Shown here: in pieces, positions 26,429-34,662 of the stretch
How positions within the stretch are numbered: position 1 is the stretch's first letter
Layout of the letters: each line of letters opens with the position of its first letter
Origin: Verrucosispora sp. NA02020
GTDB taxonomy: Bacteria; Actinomycetota; Actinomycetes; Mycobacteriales; Micromonosporaceae
Reading direction: 5' to 3'
Length of the DNA: 64,000 nucleotides
Assembly: GCF_013364215.1 (NCBI RefSeq)
Contig: NZ_CP054923.1
Coordinates: forward strand, 6,758,001 to 6,822,000
Notes under the pieces: model-generated
Told to the model about the DNA's origin: nothing
Databases searched by the model: none
What the model saw: only the letters and a program-made list of their open reading frames with translations
Translations under genes and position numbers: made by a program

Positions 26429-27151
26429 TCAGGTGCCGGTGACCGCGTCCGCCGCACGTCGTGCGGCCCGACGCCGGACGCGACGCAGCGGGCGGGGCGT
26501 GACCATCCGCTCGACCCCGGCGAAGATCAGTTCGACGCTGACCGCGAGCGCGGCCACCAGCAGGCCACCGGCGAGGATCTGTCCCCCGCCGACCGCGATG
26601 CTCAGCCCGAAGCCGAATCGGATGATCTCCCCCAGGCCACCACCGTTGACGAAGGTCGCCAGGGCCGCCGTGGCGACCACCTGAACGGCGGCGGTCCGGA
26701 ACCCGGCAGCCAGATAGGGCACCGCGAGCGGCAACTCGACCCGACGCAGCACCTGCCTGCCGGTCATCCCCATCCCCCGGGCCGCCTCCCGGATCTGCGG
26801 GTCGACCTGCCGCACCCCGGTGTACGCGTTGGCCAGCAGCGGCGGCACCGCGAACACCGCCAGGGCGACCACCACGGCCGGGCGGCCGAAGCCGAGGAAG
26901 GTCAACGGCAGGATGGTCAACAGCGCCAGCGTGGGCACCGCCAGGGTGACGTTGGAGACCAGCACCACCACGCCGCCGCCCCGGCCGGTGTGTCCCAGCC
27001 ACAGCCCGAGCGGCCAGGCCACCAGGCAGCCCAGCAGCACGGCCGTGGCCGACATGCTGACGTGCTCGCCGAGCCGGTCCAGTGCCCCGCCCGGGTTGGT
27101 CCAGTTCAACGGGTCGTTGAGCCAGACCACCGCCTGCTCCACGGGATTCAT
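26429..27151 (-). CDS. osmoprotectant ABC transporter permease (OpuCD-like)
   Basis: A 240-residue membrane protein with five or six helices and the ABC-permease EAA-type loop (IREAARGMGMTGRQVLRRVE). It belongs to the OpuCB/OpuCD (ProW-like) group and should pair with the other permease to move betaine- or choline-like osmolytes. It lies 37 bases downstream of the first permease gene and about 200 bases upstream of the binding-protein gene, all on the minus strand. The basic C-terminal tail (RPLRRVRRRAARRAADAVTGT) is unusually Arg-rich. Confidence 0.9.
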   Translation of the reverse strand: MNPVEQAVVWLNDPLNWTNPGGALDRLGEHVSMSATAVLLGCLVAWPLGLWLGHTGRGGGVVVLVSNVTLAVPTLALLTILPLTFLGFGRPAVVVALAVFAVPPLLANAYTGVRQVDPQIREAARGMGMTGRQVLRRVELPLAVPYLAAGFRTAAVQVVATAALATFVNGGGLGEIIRFGFGLSIAVGGGQILAGGLLVAALAVSVELIFAGVERMVTPRPLRRVRRRAARRAADAVTGT

Positions 27152-27188
27152 GGCGTCCTCCCGCCGGTCCGCCGGCCGCCCGCCGCGC

Positions 27189-27875
27189 TCATCCGACCCG
27201 CCCGCGCAGCCACGGGGTGAGCAGCCGGCCGACGCCGACCAGGAACAGGTCGAGCACCAGCGCCAGCAGCACGCAGAGCAGCGTCCCGGTCATGATCTGG
27301 GCCTTGTAGAAGTTGTTCTGGAAACCCGCGAAGATGATCTGCCCGAGGCCGCCGCGCCCGATCACCACACCGACGGTGACCAGCGCGACGGTGGAGACCG
27401 TGGCCAGCCGCAGGCCGGTGAGGATGCCGGGCAGGGCCAGCGGCAGTTCCACCCGTAGCAGTCGGCCCCAGCGGCCGTAACCCATGCCCTCGGCCGCCTC
27501 GCGTACCTCGACCGGCACCTGGTTGAGCCCGGCAACGGCGTTCCGGACGATCACCAGCAGCGCGTAGAGCACCACCACGCTGAGCACCGTCGTCACCCCG
27601 ATGCCCAGGTACGGCGCGATGAACGCGAACAGCGCCAGGGACGGGACGGTGTAGAGCACCCCGGTGAGTGCGAGAATCGGACCGGTCAACGGCCGGAACC
27701 AGTACGCCACGACGGCCAGCGGGACGGCGATCAGCGCCGCGATCAGCACCGCCCGTAGGGTCAGCGTGGTGTGGTCCCGCAGGGCGGCCAGCACCGTGTC
27801 AGAGTTGTCCCGCACGTACTGCCAGGAGAACCACGGGTTACCCGGGTCGGCCCGGTAGCTCAGGCGGAAGGACAT
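27189..27875 (-). CDS. osmoprotectant ABC transporter permease (OpuCB-like)
   Basis: A 228-residue permease with the EAA loop VREAAEGMGYGRWGRLLRVELPLALP and five or six transmembrane segments. An N-terminal domain of about 30 residues (SYRADPGNPWFSWQYVRDN) precedes the first helix. The ATG at 27873-27875 is only two bases from the GTG of the divergent ATPase gene. With the second permease, the binding protein and that ATPase it makes up a complete importer. Confidence 0.9.
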   Translation of the reverse strand: MSFRLSYRADPGNPWFSWQYVRDNSDTVLAALRDHTTLTLRAVLIAALIAVPLAVVAYWFRPLTGPILALTGVLYTVPSLALFAFIAPYLGIGVTTVLSVVVLYALLVIVRNAVAGLNQVPVEVREAAEGMGYGRWGRLLRVELPLALPGILTGLRLATVSTVALVTVGVVIGRGGLGQIIFAGFQNNFYKAQIMTGTLLCVLLALVLDLFLVGVGRLLTPWLRGRVG

Positions 27876-27877
27876 AC

Positions 27878-28873
27878 GTGGACGTTACCCCGGCCACCGA
27901 CGACGGTCGGCGCGCGGCGTCGATCACTCTCGACGGTATCGGCAAGCGGTATCCGGACGGTACCGAGGCCGTCCGCGACCTCAGCCTGCACATCGACGCG
28001 GGTGAGCTGGTCGTGCTGATCGGGCCCTCCGGGTGCGGCAAGTCGACCGTGTTGCGGATGGTCAACCGCCTGATCGAGCCGACCGCCGGCCGGATTGTGC
28101 TCGGCGAGTCCGACGTGACCCGGGTCGACCCGGTGAAACTGCGGCGACAGATCGGGTACGTCATCCAGAACGTCGGCCTGTTCCCGCACCAGACGGTGGC
28201 CGCCAACGTGGCCACCGTGCCCCGCCTGCTCGGCTGGCCCCGGGACCGTGCCCGGCGCCGCGTCGACGAACTGCTGGAGCTGGTCGGCCTCGATCCGGCG
28301 CAGTTCGGCCGGCGCTACCCGCACGAACTCTCCGGCGGTCAACGGCAGCGGGTCGGCGTGGCCCGGGCACTCGCGGCCGACCCGGTGGTGCTGCTGATGG
28401 ACGAGCCGTTCTCCGCCGTGGACCCGATCGTGCGGACCCGGTTGCAGGAGGAGTTCCTGCGGCTCCAGGCCGAGGTCCGCAAGACCATCGTCCTGGTCAC
28501 CCACGACCTGGACGAGGCGGTACGGCTCGGCGACCGCATCGCGGTGCTCTCCGAGGGCGGCCACCTGGAGCAGTACGACACCCCGGCGGCCCTGCTCGGC
28601 AGCCCCGCCACCCCGTTCGTCCGCGAGTTCGTCGGCGCCGACCGGGGCATCCGGCGGCTGGCGGTGACCCCGCTGACCCGGGAGGTGCTCGAACCGCTGC
28701 CCGCCGACGGCACGGCGGAACTGCCCTCGGTGCCGCTGGGCGGTTCGGCGTACGACGCGTTGGCGGTGCTGCTCACCTCGACGCAGGGTCGGGCCCTCGT
28801 CACCGAGGACGGTCGCCCGGTCGGGTTGCTCAGCCGGGAACGCGTCCTCACCCTGGCCGAACCGACCGGCTGA
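27878..28873 (+). CDS. osmoprotectant ABC transporter ATP-binding protein (OpuCA-like)
   Basis: A 331-residue ATPase with Walker A GPSGCGKST (49-57), Q-loop YVIQNVGLFPHQT, signature LSGGQ (151-155), Walker B LLMDEP and a C-terminal single CBS-like region (RALVTEDGRPVGLLSRERVL) of the type that senses ionic strength or c-di-AMP in OpuCA proteins. GGAAGG lies six bases before the GTG at 27878. It is divergent from the permease genes rather than in their operon. In other bacteria c-di-AMP binds some OpuCA CBS domains; with disA in the same window this is suggestive only. Confidence 0.92.
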   Translation: MDVTPATDDGRRAASITLDGIGKRYPDGTEAVRDLSLHIDAGELVVLIGPSGCGKSTVLRMVNRLIEPTAGRIVLGESDVTRVDPVKLRRQIGYVIQNVGLFPHQTVAANVATVPRLLGWPRDRARRRVDELLELVGLDPAQFGRRYPHELSGGQRQRVGVARALAADPVVLLMDEPFSAVDPIVRTRLQEEFLRLQAEVRKTIVLVTHDLDEAVRLGDRIAVLSEGGHLEQYDTPAALLGSPATPFVREFVGADRGIRRLAVTPLTREVLEPLPADGTAELPSVPLGGSAYDALAVLLTSTQGRALVTEDGRPVGLLSRERVLTLAEPTG

Positions 28874-28900
28874 GCCGCGCCGCACCTCGGTCGACGCGAA

Positions 28901-28929
28901 ACCGGGCCCGCCGATGCGGCAGGCCCGGT
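28901..28929. terminator. bidirectional terminator hairpin
   Basis: ACCGGGCC (28901-28908) pairs with GGCCCGGT (28922-28929), and inside them GCCG-ATG-CGGC forms a second stem, giving a 12-bp hairpin with one unpaired base on each side. It lies between the convergent ends of the ABC ATPase gene and the next minus-strand gene. Confidence 0.65.
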
Positions 28930-28946
28930 CGCGGTCGTCGAGCAGG

Positions 28947-29438
28947 TCAGCGGCGTCCCCGGTAGCCACCGAGGGTGGCGATGCCGATGATCCAGCCGGT
29001 GAACAACCCGTACTCGGCACCGTCGCCGGCGGCCTGGAAGGCGCCGAGCAGCGACGGGTTGGTGCGGATCAGCGCGGTGAGCAGGGCCGCGAAGGCGCCC
29101 GCGAAGACGAATGCCGCCCAGCCGGCGAAGAACTGGCTGAGCGTGCCCCGGGCCCGGGCGAGCTGCGAGCCCGGCAGGAGGTAGAGGAAGACGAAGGTCA
29201 TCACGACCACGAGAATCGCCTTCAGGTCGGCGGCGAAGATCTCCTGGATCGAGTCGGAGGAGTCGAACCGCCAGGCCGGCCAGGCGAGAAGTCTCAGGAA
29301 CCAGCCGCCGGCGCTGTCCGGGTCGGTGTTGTCCCGTGCCCAGTCGGCGTACCAGGGGCTGCCGAAGACCAGGACCATGATGAGCGCGGCGAGCGTGCCG
29401 GCGCCCGGTGCGGACTTGTATCGATTGGTGAGAGCCAT
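28947..29438 (-). CDS. hypothetical four-helix membrane protein
   Basis: A 163-residue protein starting MALTNRYKSAPGAGTLAALI, with about four hydrophobic segments and a Trp-rich first extracytoplasmic loop (GSPWYADWARDN). The C-terminus is Arg/Gly-rich (IATLGGYRGRR). I recognise no family. It is on the minus strand, convergent with the ABC ATPase gene. An alternative GTG-type start a few codons upstream is possible. Confidence 0.65.
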   Translation of the reverse strand: MALTNRYKSAPGAGTLAALIMVLVFGSPWYADWARDNTDPDSAGGWFLRLLAWPAWRFDSSDSIQEIFAADLKAILVVVMTFVFLYLLPGSQLARARGTLSQFFAGWAAFVFAGAFAALLTALIRTNPSLLGAFQAAGDGAEYGLFTGWIIGIATLGGYRGRR

Positions 29439-29532
29439 GGCCCCGCTAGTTCCCAGCACATCGACACGGGCAAACGCGAGGCGCGTTTTATGGGGGTACG
29501 CCCCGTTCGGCGATGGGTACCGACCTGGCCGG

Positions 29533-29838
29533 TCAGTGCTTCATCAGGTAGTCGATGAAGGCGGCACGCAGCAGCGGAGCGGACTCCTCATAGCCGTGAC
29601 CGGTCATCTCCCGCCACAGCGCGGCGGCCTCGTCGATCGTCGGCCCCACCGAGTTCGGCGCGCCGTCCAGGGCGGCGGCCTCGTCCGCGTTCGGCAGGCG
29701 GCGCAGCACCGACCAGAAGAACTTCACGTCCCGGTTCTCCCGGGCGAGCGCGAACGCCTGCTCGCGCAGCTCCTCGGTGGAGAGGGCGTCCAACTCCTCG
29801 AACGACCGGCCGCCGGAGATCGATGATGTGTCGGTCAT
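29533..29838 (-). CDS. hypothetical small acidic protein
   Basis: A 101-residue soluble protein with no signal or membrane segment. It is mainly helical and acidic (SFEELDALSTEELREQAFAL) and resembles small conserved proteins of Micromonosporaceae without assigned role. It lies between two membrane-protein genes on the same strand. Function unknown. Confidence 0.7.
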   Translation of the reverse strand: MTDTSSISGGRSFEELDALSTEELREQAFALARENRDVKFFWSVLRRLPNADEAAALDGAPNSVGPTIDEAAALWREMTGHGYEESAPLLRAAFIDYLMKH

Positions 29839-29899
29839 GAACCGAGCCTAACCGCCGAGATCACATTCGGCGCGTCGACGGCGCGGGACCGACGGTCCG

Positions 29900-31111
29900 T
29901 CACCGGTCCTCGGCGTCCCAGGGGCGCGGGCCGGTCTCCCAGCGGCGGGGCCCCCACGGGTCGGTCGTGCTCGTCGGCGACTGCGCCGGAGGCATGGGCG
30001 GCCAGTCACCGACCGGCTCCGGTCGTGGCAACGTCCAGCCGCCGCCGTTGGTGGCGTCCAGCGGCGGGGGCGGCGGTGCGGCCGTGAACAGCGGCGCGGG
30101 CCGCCCGTACGCCTCGACCAGCCGGGTGACCACCAGACCGACGGCCAACACCACTCCGCCGACCGCCCACCGGCTGACCGTCCAGCCACGGGTCTGGGCG
30201 TACGCGAGGAACAGGCCGATCGCACCGGCCGTCAGCAGCGTGCCGAACACCCCGCCGCGCAGCCCGAAGGCGCTGGTGCCGGCGAGCACGGCCGCGCCCA
30301 CCGCCAGCACCGTCCAGTCCAGCCCGGTCGCCGGGGTCACCGCCCCCTCGGCGGAGGCGACGAGCGCACCCGCGAGCATCGCCAGGACGGTGGAGAAGAC
30401 GTACCCCAGGGTGGTGACGACGGCGGCGGCCGTCCCCCGCCGCCGGGCCGGGTCGGCGACCGGGCGGAACCGGCCGACCAGCCGGCGGACCGGTCCCAGC
30501 GCTCCGAACAACGCGCCGAACACCGCGATCGCGGCGAAGCCGACGAAGAGCTGGCCGGCGACGCCACGCGGGTCGAAGTCCCCCTGCACCAGCACCGGTG
30601 CGGAGCGCTGTTCGATGTAGACGATCACACCGGCCGCACCCGCCAGGCTGGCCGCCCAGCCGGGCACGTGCAGCACCACCACGAGCAGTCCCAGCAGCAG
30701 TCCACCGAGGGCGGCCACGCCACAGGCCAGCCCGACGGCCTCGACCAGGCCCCGGTCCGACTGCTCGGCGAAGTGCAGCCCGGCCGCGACCGCCACCGGC
30801 CCGATCGCCAGGTTCACCGCGGCCGTCCGCAGGCTCAGCCCGGCGGCCAGCGCCAACAGGCCGAGGGCCACCACCTCGACGATGAGTACGCGCAGCCCAC
30901 CGCCCCGCAGGATCGCCGGGTCCTCCCGCCAGACCAGGTAGACCAGCGCACCGAAGCCGAACAGCAGGAGCGTCTCCCAGACGATGTGCACACCGAAGCG
31001 GTCCGGGCCGGTCTCGCACTGCGGATCGTCGGGACCGGGCTCCGTCACCGCGACGGGGGCGGCGGAGGTCGGTTCCGGGAGTTGACTGCGGCCCGGTTCG
31101 TCGTACGCCAT
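29900..31111 (-). CDS. polytopic membrane protein of unknown function
   Basis: A 403-residue protein from the ATG at 31109-31111. The N-terminal ~45 residues are Pro/Glu-rich and cytoplasmic. They are followed by about ten hydrophobic segments between residues ~50 and 340 and a Pro-rich C-terminal tail. It has the same position relative to DUF3180-folK-folB-folP as the Ala/Pro-rich membrane protein Rv3604c of M. tuberculosis and a similar length, so it may be the positional homologue (inference). No transporter signature is obvious. Confidence 0.7.
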   Translation of the reverse strand: MAYDEPGRSQLPEPTSAAPVAVTEPGPDDPQCETGPDRFGVHIVWETLLLFGFGALVYLVWREDPAILRGGGLRVLIVEVVALGLLALAAGLSLRTAAVNLAIGPVAVAAGLHFAEQSDRGLVEAVGLACGVAALGGLLLGLLVVVLHVPGWAASLAGAAGVIVYIEQRSAPVLVQGDFDPRGVAGQLFVGFAAIAVFGALFGALGPVRRLVGRFRPVADPARRRGTAAAVVTTLGYVFSTVLAMLAGALVASAEGAVTPATGLDWTVLAVGAAVLAGTSAFGLRGGVFGTLLTAGAIGLFLAYAQTRGWTVSRWAVGGVVLAVGLVVTRLVEAYGRPAPLFTAAPPPPPLDATNGGGWTLPRPEPVGDWPPMPPAQSPTSTTDPWGPRRWETGPRPWDAEDR

Positions 31112-31221
31112 GATCGTTGCCTCCCAGCAGCCGCCGGGAACCCATCGACGCACCGGCGGTGACCGTCACTTCTGGTCGCTGGCACCGTACCCGCGTGGCG
31201 GAGCCGGGCGTAACCCCGCGT

Positions 31222-31743
31222 TCACCGTCGAGGAGGGCGACTCTCCCAGTCGTCGGGCTCCTGCTCGTCCTCCGGCCGCTCCGGGACCCGGCAGGACCGC
31301 TCCAGCCAGAGCGCGGCGGCCACCAGCGCGACCGAGGCCACCAGCCCGGCGATCGCCGCCGGCCGATCCGATCCCGCAGCCCGGGTGCTCTGCACCAGCA
31401 ACCAACCCACCAGCCCGGCGTACGCCCCGGCGAAGATCGCCCCGACCAGGGCGGACGCCTTGGCCAGCACCACGAAGCGGGCGACCAGCAACGGGTTGAC
31501 CGGGTCACGGCCGGGTCGGCGGTCGATGCGACCACGGGTGTTGACCGCCGCGTACGCCTCCAGCACGGCGAGCCCGGCCAGGGTCACCACCGGCAGCCAG
31601 GGCAGCGGCGGCAACCCGCTGTAGTAGAAGCTGCTGATCAGCAGCCAGGTGGCCGCAGCCGCGGCCAGGGCGGCGACCACCAGGGTCGAGATCCGGGTGG
31701 GACCCATCCGCGACTCGTCGTCGGGGGGCGTGGACCGCGTCAT
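31222..31743 (-). CDS. DUF3180 family membrane protein
   Basis: A 173-residue protein with four predicted helices, beginning MGPTRISTLVVAALAAAAATW after a short polar leader and ending in an acidic/basic tail. The segment PLPWLPVVTLAGLAVLEAYAA and the conserved N-R-P-L-like NPLLVARFVVLAKASALVGA match the DUF3180 family, which in Actinobacteria always follows folK. Its function is unknown. The gene lies about 100 bases downstream of folK on the same strand. Confidence 0.85.
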   Translation of the reverse strand: MTRSTPPDDESRMGPTRISTLVVAALAAAAATWLLISSFYYSGLPPLPWLPVVTLAGLAVLEAYAAVNTRGRIDRRPGRDPVNPLLVARFVVLAKASALVGAIFAGAYAGLVGWLLVQSTRAAGSDRPAAIAGLVASVALVAAALWLERSCRVPERPEDEQEPDDWESRPPRR

Positions 31744-31840
31744 GCCGGCCCGCCGTCACGCCGCGCGCCGACCAGGGCTGCGGCGCCGCGCCTGACGGCC
31801 GACCCGCCGTACTCGCCCGTGTCGACTCCGCTGCGCTCTC

Positions 31841-32368
31841 TCATGGCGTCGACTCTAACGTCAGATCCGGCCGTGGGCTCAGTTCCGCGACCTCGGCGTC
31901 GAGTGGCCCGGCGGTGAGCAGATCGGTCAGCCAGCCGTGTCCGGGCAACCGGCCGTAGGGCTGGATGTCGATCCACGGCCGCAGCACGAAGGCACGCAGA
32001 TGGGCCCGGGGATGCGGCAGCGTCAGCTCGGGGTCGTCGCGGAGCACCGGCTCACCGTCGTCGCCCCAGACCGCGATCACGTCGACGTCGAGCGTGCGGG
32101 GACCGAACCGCCGTTGCGGGTCACGGACCCGCCCGGCGGCCCGCTCGGCGCTCCGGGCCCGCGCCAGCCAGTCGTCAGGCCCGGCGGCCGGGTCACCGAC
32201 CAGCGCCACCGCGTTCAGGTACGCCGGCTGCGCGGTGTCGCCCCAGGGCGGCGTCTCGTACACCCCGGAGACCATCAGCACGCTCTCGCCGAGCGTGGCC
32301 ACGGCGGTACGCAGGTGGTCGAGGCGGTCACCCAGGTTGCTGCCCAGGGAGAGCACCGCCCGCGTCAT
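31841..32368 (-). CDS. folK: 2-amino-4-hydroxy-6-hydroxymethyldihydropteridine pyrophosphokinase
   Basis: Transfers pyrophosphate from ATP to the hydroxymethyl pterin in folate synthesis. The 175-residue protein has the N-terminal LSLGSNLGDRLDHL, YETPPWGDTAQPAYLNAV and the signature GPRTLDVDVI, with the two metal-binding aspartates. The ATG overlaps the folB stop codon by 4 bases (ATGA). It is the last enzyme gene of the folP-folB-folK series. Confidence 0.95.
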   Translation of the reverse strand: MTRAVLSLGSNLGDRLDHLRTAVATLGESVLMVSGVYETPPWGDTAQPAYLNAVALVGDPAAGPDDWLARARSAERAAGRVRDPQRRFGPRTLDVDVIAVWGDDGEPVLRDDPELTLPHPRAHLRAFVLRPWIDIQPYGRLPGHGWLTDLLTAGPLDAEVAELSPRPDLTLESTP

Positions 32369-32730
32369 CGGGTACGCGTCCGGCGCATCGTCACGGCCAC
32401 GTCGCCGAAGGCGTGCGGGATCGGCGCCTCGGGTTTGTGCACGGTCACCGTCGCGGCGGACACCCGTGGATCGGTCAGGCAGACCTCGATCAGGCGGTCG
32501 GCCAGCGACTCGATCAGGTCGACCGGCTCGCCGGTGATCACCGCGACGAGGCCGTCGGCCAGCTCGCCGTAGTGCACAGTGTCGGCGACGTCGTCGGAGC
32601 GCGCGGCGGGGCCGAGGTCCAGCTCCAGGACGACGTCGACGACGAACTCCTGCCCCCGGGCGCGCTCGAAGTCGTACACGCCGTGCCGGCCGTGGGCCCG
32701 CAGGCCGGTCAGCGCGATCCGGTCGGTCAT
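32365..32730 (-). CDS. folB: dihydroneopterin aldolase
   Basis: Cleaves dihydroneopterin to the 6-hydroxymethyl pterin. The 121-residue protein has the T-fold sequence RIALTGLRAHGRHGVYDFER, the catalytic-site glutamate in ARGQEFVVDVVL, and HYGELADGL. It overlaps folP upstream and folK downstream by ATGA, so the three proteins are probably made in fixed proportion. Confidence 0.95.
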   Translation of the reverse strand: MTDRIALTGLRAHGRHGVYDFERARGQEFVVDVVLELDLGPAARSDDVADTVHYGELADGLVAVITGEPVDLIESLADRLIEVCLTDPRVSAATVTVHKPEAPIPHAFGDVAVTMRRTRTR

Positions 32731-33623
32731 CGCCGGACCTGCCGGTCGCTGCCCGCCCTGACGGACGGTCGACTCTCCGGCGTGCCGCCGAGCCGGGGAG
32801 CGCCGGTGGCCTGCCAGACCGCGAGCGCGTCCACGGTGGCGCGGACGTCGTGCACGCGTACCCCCCAGGCACCGGCGGCGATCGCGAGCAGGCTGGTGGC
32901 GACGGTGGCCGCCTCCCGACCGCCGGTGGGTCGCGGGGTGCCGTCCGGTCCGGCCAGCAACTGGCCGAGGTAGGACTTGCGGCTCGCGGCGAACAACAGC
33001 GGACAGCCGAGGTCGAGCAGTTCCGGCAGCCGGGTGCTGAGCTGCCAGTTGTGCGCCGCCGTCTTGGCGAAGCCCAGGCCCGGGTCGATGATCAGTCGGT
33101 TCTCGGACACCCCGACGGCGAGCGCCGCCGCCACCCGCTCGCCCAGTTCGGCGCGGACCTCGGCGACCACGTCCCGGTAACTGGCCAGTTCGCTCATCCG
33201 TCGGGAGTGACCGCGCCAGTGCATCAGCACCCAGGGGCAGTCGGCGTCCCGGACCACGCGGGCCATGTCCGGATCGGCCAGGCCGCCGGAGACGTCGTTG
33301 ACCACCACCGCCCCGGCGGCCAGTGCCGCCTCGGCGACCCGGGCCCGGGTGGTGTCGATGCTGACCGGTACGCCGGCCGCGGTCAGCTCCCGGACCACCG
33401 GCAGCACCCGGGCGCTCTCCGTCTCGGCGTCCACCCGGTCGGCGCCGGGCCGTGTCGACTCTCCACCGACATCCACCAACGCCGCTCCGTCGGCACGCAG
33501 CCGGACGCCGTGTGCGACGGCCGCGGCGACGTCGGCGTAGCGTCCGCCGTCGGAGAACGAGTCGGGCGTGACGTTCAGAACGCCCATCACCACCGGGGCC
33601 GAGGCCCGTACCAGATCGGTCAC
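32727..33623 (-). CDS. folP: dihydropteroate synthase
   Basis: Condenses the pterin pyrophosphate with p-aminobenzoate; the target of sulfonamides. The 298-residue protein has VMGVLNVTPDSFSDGG (12-27), the pterin-binding DVGGESTRPGA, VVNDVSGG, the DPGLGFAKTAAHNW loop and the C-terminal RVHDV. The start GTG or ATG-like codon at 33623 is followed by TDLVRASAPVV. It is the first gene of the folate group; folE, usually adjacent upstream in Actinobacteria, is displaced by a 13-kb island. Confidence 0.95.
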   Translation of the reverse strand: MTDLVRASAPVVMGVLNVTPDSFSDGGRYADVAAAVAHGVRLRADGAALVDVGGESTRPGADRVDAETESARVLPVVRELTAAGVPVSIDTTRARVAEAALAAGAVVVNDVSGGLADPDMARVVRDADCPWVLMHWRGHSRRMSELASYRDVVAEVRAELGERVAAALAVGVSENRLIIDPGLGFAKTAAHNWQLSTRLPELLDLGCPLLFAASRKSYLGQLLAGPDGTPRPTGGREAATVATSLLAIAAGAWGVRVHDVRATVDALAVWQATGAPRLGGTPESRPSVRAGSDRQVRR

Positions 33624-33968
33624 GACTAGACGGTACCGGTCCGTTCCACCGCCCTGAGCAGGCCCGCGATCCGGGCACTGACAAGGCGATTAGAACGCGT
33701 GTACGATCGGTCGTCCGGGCAGCTTCGGGCAGACTCTTCGCGGCTTGTCGCAAAGGGGGGCGGCCCGTACGCTGTGGAATTGCCCAGCATCGAGATGGCG
33801 AGGCGTGAAGAGGAGGGCCGAAGCGGGGTAATTCGCCCAAAAATCGCCACTTTCCGTGGCGAGTGACACACACAGGGTCTCGGGCGCTGTGCCGACCGAG
33901 CGCCCATCCCGCAAGGCTTGCCTACTGCACCACCGCGGCACCGCCGGCCGCGACTTGGGGAGGTTCCA
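33624..33968. other. leader region between folP and the secretion island
   Basis: About 345 bases. It holds a promoter-like sequence with an overlapping LexA-like box (33678-33707), a weaker second promoter-like pair (TTGTCG at 33745-33750 and TACGCT at 33768-33773), a possible 23-codon ORF (33795-33866, MARREEEGRSGVIRP...) whose ribosome site is poor, and a perfect 7-bp hairpin TCGCCAC-TTTCC-GTGGCGA (33844-33862). The stretch from 33820 to 33870 is unusually AT-rich for this genome. Confidence 0.5.
33678..33707 (+). promoter_or_regulatory. candidate promoter overlapped by a LexA-like box
   Basis: CTGACA (33678-33683) and TACGAT (33702-33707) are 18 bases apart and point toward the secretion island. 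The 14-mer AGAACGCGTGTACG (33692-33705) fits the Gram-positive SOS-box consensus CGAACRNRYGTTYG at 12 of 14 positions and covers the spacer and -10. A start here would give an untranslated leader of about 255 bases. Confidence 0.45.
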
Positions 33969-34286
33969 GTGATCGCCATCGAGCTGATGGAAGCGGCGTC
34001 GAGCAACGCCGCCCACCTGCTCTCCACTGTGGCGTCGTCGATCCCGCTCGCTGCCGACGAGCCGACCGGGATCAACACCGAAGGCGTCGTCACCTTCTTC
34101 GCCAGCAAGATCGCGCCGATCCTGCTCGCCGTCCTGGGTGTCATCTTCATCGGCCGTGCCAGCCGGGGCGAGATCTCCAAGGTGTTGACCAGCTCCGCCA
34201 TCGCGATCGTCGGGCTGGCCTTCATCGCCGGAGCCGCCACCCTCTTCTTCATCGGCGACTTCCTGATCAACCTGATCTTCGAATAG
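33969..34286 (+). CDS. small two-helix membrane protein, VirB2/TrbC pilin-like
   Basis: A 105-residue protein from GTG 33969, with GGGGAGG about six bases upstream. The N-terminal ~35 residues could be a long signal region, followed by a first hydrophobic segment (IAPILLAVLGVIFI), a short basic loop (GRASRGE) and a second one (IAIVGLAFIAGAATLFFIGDFLINLIF). The two-helix hairpin with a small polar loop just upstream of VirB3- and VirB4-like genes is the layout of VirB2/TrbC-type pilins. The sequence itself is too generic to prove it, so the pilin role is inference from context. Confidence 0.6.
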   Translation: MIAIELMEAASSNAAHLLSTVASSIPLAADEPTGINTEGVVTFFASKIAPILLAVLGVIFIGRASRGEISKVLTSSAIAIVGLAFIAGAATLFFIGDFLINLIFE

Positions 34287-34299
34287 GCGCGGGCTCGAC

Positions 34300-34662
34300 A
34301 TGCGGCTGCGCACCGACGACGACATCTACCGGGCCCGCCTGGTCTACCTCGGGCCGCCCGGCTACACCCTTCCGGTCCACCTGCCGTACGCCCAGTACGG
34401 GCTGTTCATGCTGCTCGTTCCCCTCTACATGTTCATCCACTGGTTGTTCACGTTGCAGGTCGAGCTCTTCCCCGCCTGGGAGATCGCCCTCGCCATCGTG
34501 ACCACCTCGTTCGTCTTCCGGTACGTCGACCCGGATCGGCCGGCGCGCATGGTGATCCGTACCGCGCTGACCGACTGGCGACGCACCCGGGAGCCGGCCG
34601 CCGAGCAGCGCGATCCGCGCCTGGTCGGCAGCAGGATCAGGATCCGGGAGGAACTCGCATGA
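34300..34662 (+). CDS. VirB3/PrgI-like inner-membrane protein
   Basis: A 120-residue protein: polar N-terminus (MRLRTDDDIYRARLVYLGPP), two hydrophobic segments (YGLFMLLVPLYMFIHWLFTL and IALAIVTTSFVFRYV) and a basic cytoplasmic tail (ARMVIRTALTDWRRTRE). Size, topology and position directly before the VirB4-like ATPase gene match VirB3/PrgI proteins, which anchor VirB4 at the membrane. Its stop overlaps the next small ORF by ATGA. No strict signature is available for this family. Confidence 0.6.
   Translation: MRLRTDDDIYRARLVYLGPPGYTLPVHLPYAQYGLFMLLVPLYMFIHWLFTLQVELFPAWEIALAIVTTSFVFRYVDPDRPARMVIRTALTDWRRTREPAAEQRDPRLVGSRIRIREELA

Noticed and set aside
33795..33866. A 23-codon ORF in the leader of the secretion island
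   Set aside because: Codon use (AAA, ATT, GTA) and ribosome site are poor and it has no partner overlap, so it is mentioned only as part of the leader.
33624..33968. A c-di-AMP (ydaO-type) riboswitch in the leader before the secretion island
   Set aside because: I looked because such switches control wall hydrolases in Actinobacteria, but the conserved core sequences are not visible.
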